A stretch of 6,683 bases of DNA, from positions 1 through 6,683 of the forward strand of contig JANQHA010000152.1 of assembly GCA_028282865.1 (NCBI GenBank), read 5' to 3'. The DNA comes from Oligoflexales bacterium (lineage in GTDB: Bacteria > Bdellovibrionota_B > Oligoflexia > Oligoflexales > CACXFL01). The position numbers and the translations under genes were made by a program. The notes beneath the pieces were generated by a model. The model was not told where the DNA came from, searched no databases, and worked only from the letters and a program-made list of their open reading frames with translations. Each line of letters opens with the position of its first letter. Position 1 is the stretch's first letter. Shown one piece after another: positions 6,440 to 6,683 of the stretch.

Positions 6440-6683
6440 CAGTCCTTGCCTCCACTACTTTGCTTCTGCGATTTTTGCTGCTTATCAATTTTTCGCCCCA
6501 TATACTTAGCAGCATGATCTTTCGCCTCTCTAAGAAGCTTCTCCGCCTGATCTTTATTTAGCTGATTTCTTTGCACTTGGGCTGACTGCTTAGGCTCGCC
6601 AGTTGAAGCGGAGCTATCTTTTGATGCGTCCTGCTTCGTGCTTTCTTGCTGCTGCTTGCCGTTGCTTTTCTCTTCGTTTTTTT
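6436..6683 (-). CDS. C-terminal tail of a BatC-like (TPR) protein, N-terminus outside the window
   Basis: 81 codons, open to the right edge and ending in TGA at 6438-6436. The first part (1-40) is a low-complexity linker rich in Lys, Gln, Ser and Glu (NGKQQQESTKQDASKDSS). It is followed by an amphipathic segment, LNKDQAEKLLREAKDHAAKY (41-60), and a basic tail ending in GGKDW. BatC proteins, and BatB-BatC fusions, commonly end with such a Lys/Gln-rich linker and a short helix of the type L-x-K-x-x-A-x-x-L-L. The position directly ahead of batD agrees. The TPR part, if present, is outside the window, so the family call rests on tail pattern and neighbourhood only. The stop overlaps the batD start in GTGA, implying coupled translation. 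Confidence 0.55.
   Translation of the reverse strand, partial: KNEEKSNGKQQQESTKQDASKDSSASTGEPKQSAQVQRNQLNKDQAEKLLREAKDHAAKYMGRKIDKQQKSQKQSSGGKDW
6449..6453 (-). promoter_or_regulatory. Ribosome binding site fixing the batD GTG start
   Basis: GGAGG on the minus strand, nine bases before GTG 6439. It lies within the last codons of the upstream gene. It supports the non-ATG start, which also keeps the basic residues needed at the front of the BatD signal peptide. Confidence 0.7.

Noticed and set aside
6564..6683. Low-complexity Lys/Gln/Ser codons at the right edge as a non-coding repeat
   Set aside because: The frame is open to the edge, ends in an overlap with batD and matches the linker style of BatC proteins, so it is read as coding.

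Overview
All supported genes in this window lie on the minus strand, so it reads from right to left. Base composition is moderate (by eye, mid-40s % GC). The proteins are typical of a Gram-negative bacterium: exported or membrane-anchored Bat proteins, a secreted TraB/GumN-type protein, and a BirA/CoaX fusion of a kind known from some proteobacteria. The species cannot be named from the sequence. A proteobacterial or Bdellovibrio/Oligoflexia-like source is only a guess.

Layout in transcription order. (1) 6683-3918 is the end of a bat (aerotolerance-type) operon: the C-terminal tail of a BatC-like protein, then BatD, then a BatE-like TPR/SH3 membrane protein. They are joined by GTGA and ATGA overlaps, and each downstream gene has a strong Shine-Dalgarno sequence. 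(2) 3917-3421 is a gap with a small hairpin and a perfect 22-bp palindrome lying over a plausible promoter, followed by a stand-alone HicB-type antitoxin/regulator gene with no hicA beside it. (3) 3285-1022 is a cofactor pair: nadC (quinolinate phosphoribosyltransferase, NAD synthesis) and, 11 bases later, a fused biotin-protein ligase / type III pantothenate kinase (protein biotinylation and CoA synthesis) starting at TTG. (4) 1021-776 is a gap with a candidate promoter, and 775-1 is a TraB/GumN-family gene cut by the window edge.

Functionally there are two themes. The Bat proteins are expected to form an envelope complex with MoxR-ATPase and VWA-domain partners encoded upstream, outside the window. 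The nadC-birA/coaX pair supplies NAD, CoA and biotinylated carboxylase. HicB sits between them as an apparently self-regulated unit.

I saw no tRNA, rRNA, CRISPR array or insertion sequence. The points most worth a second look are the orphan hicB with its palindromic operator, the BirA-CoaX fusion with Ser in place of the usual Asp before the GTA motif, and the perfect 11-base ribosome-binding site for batE inside the end of batD. I did not find a convincing wholly new system.
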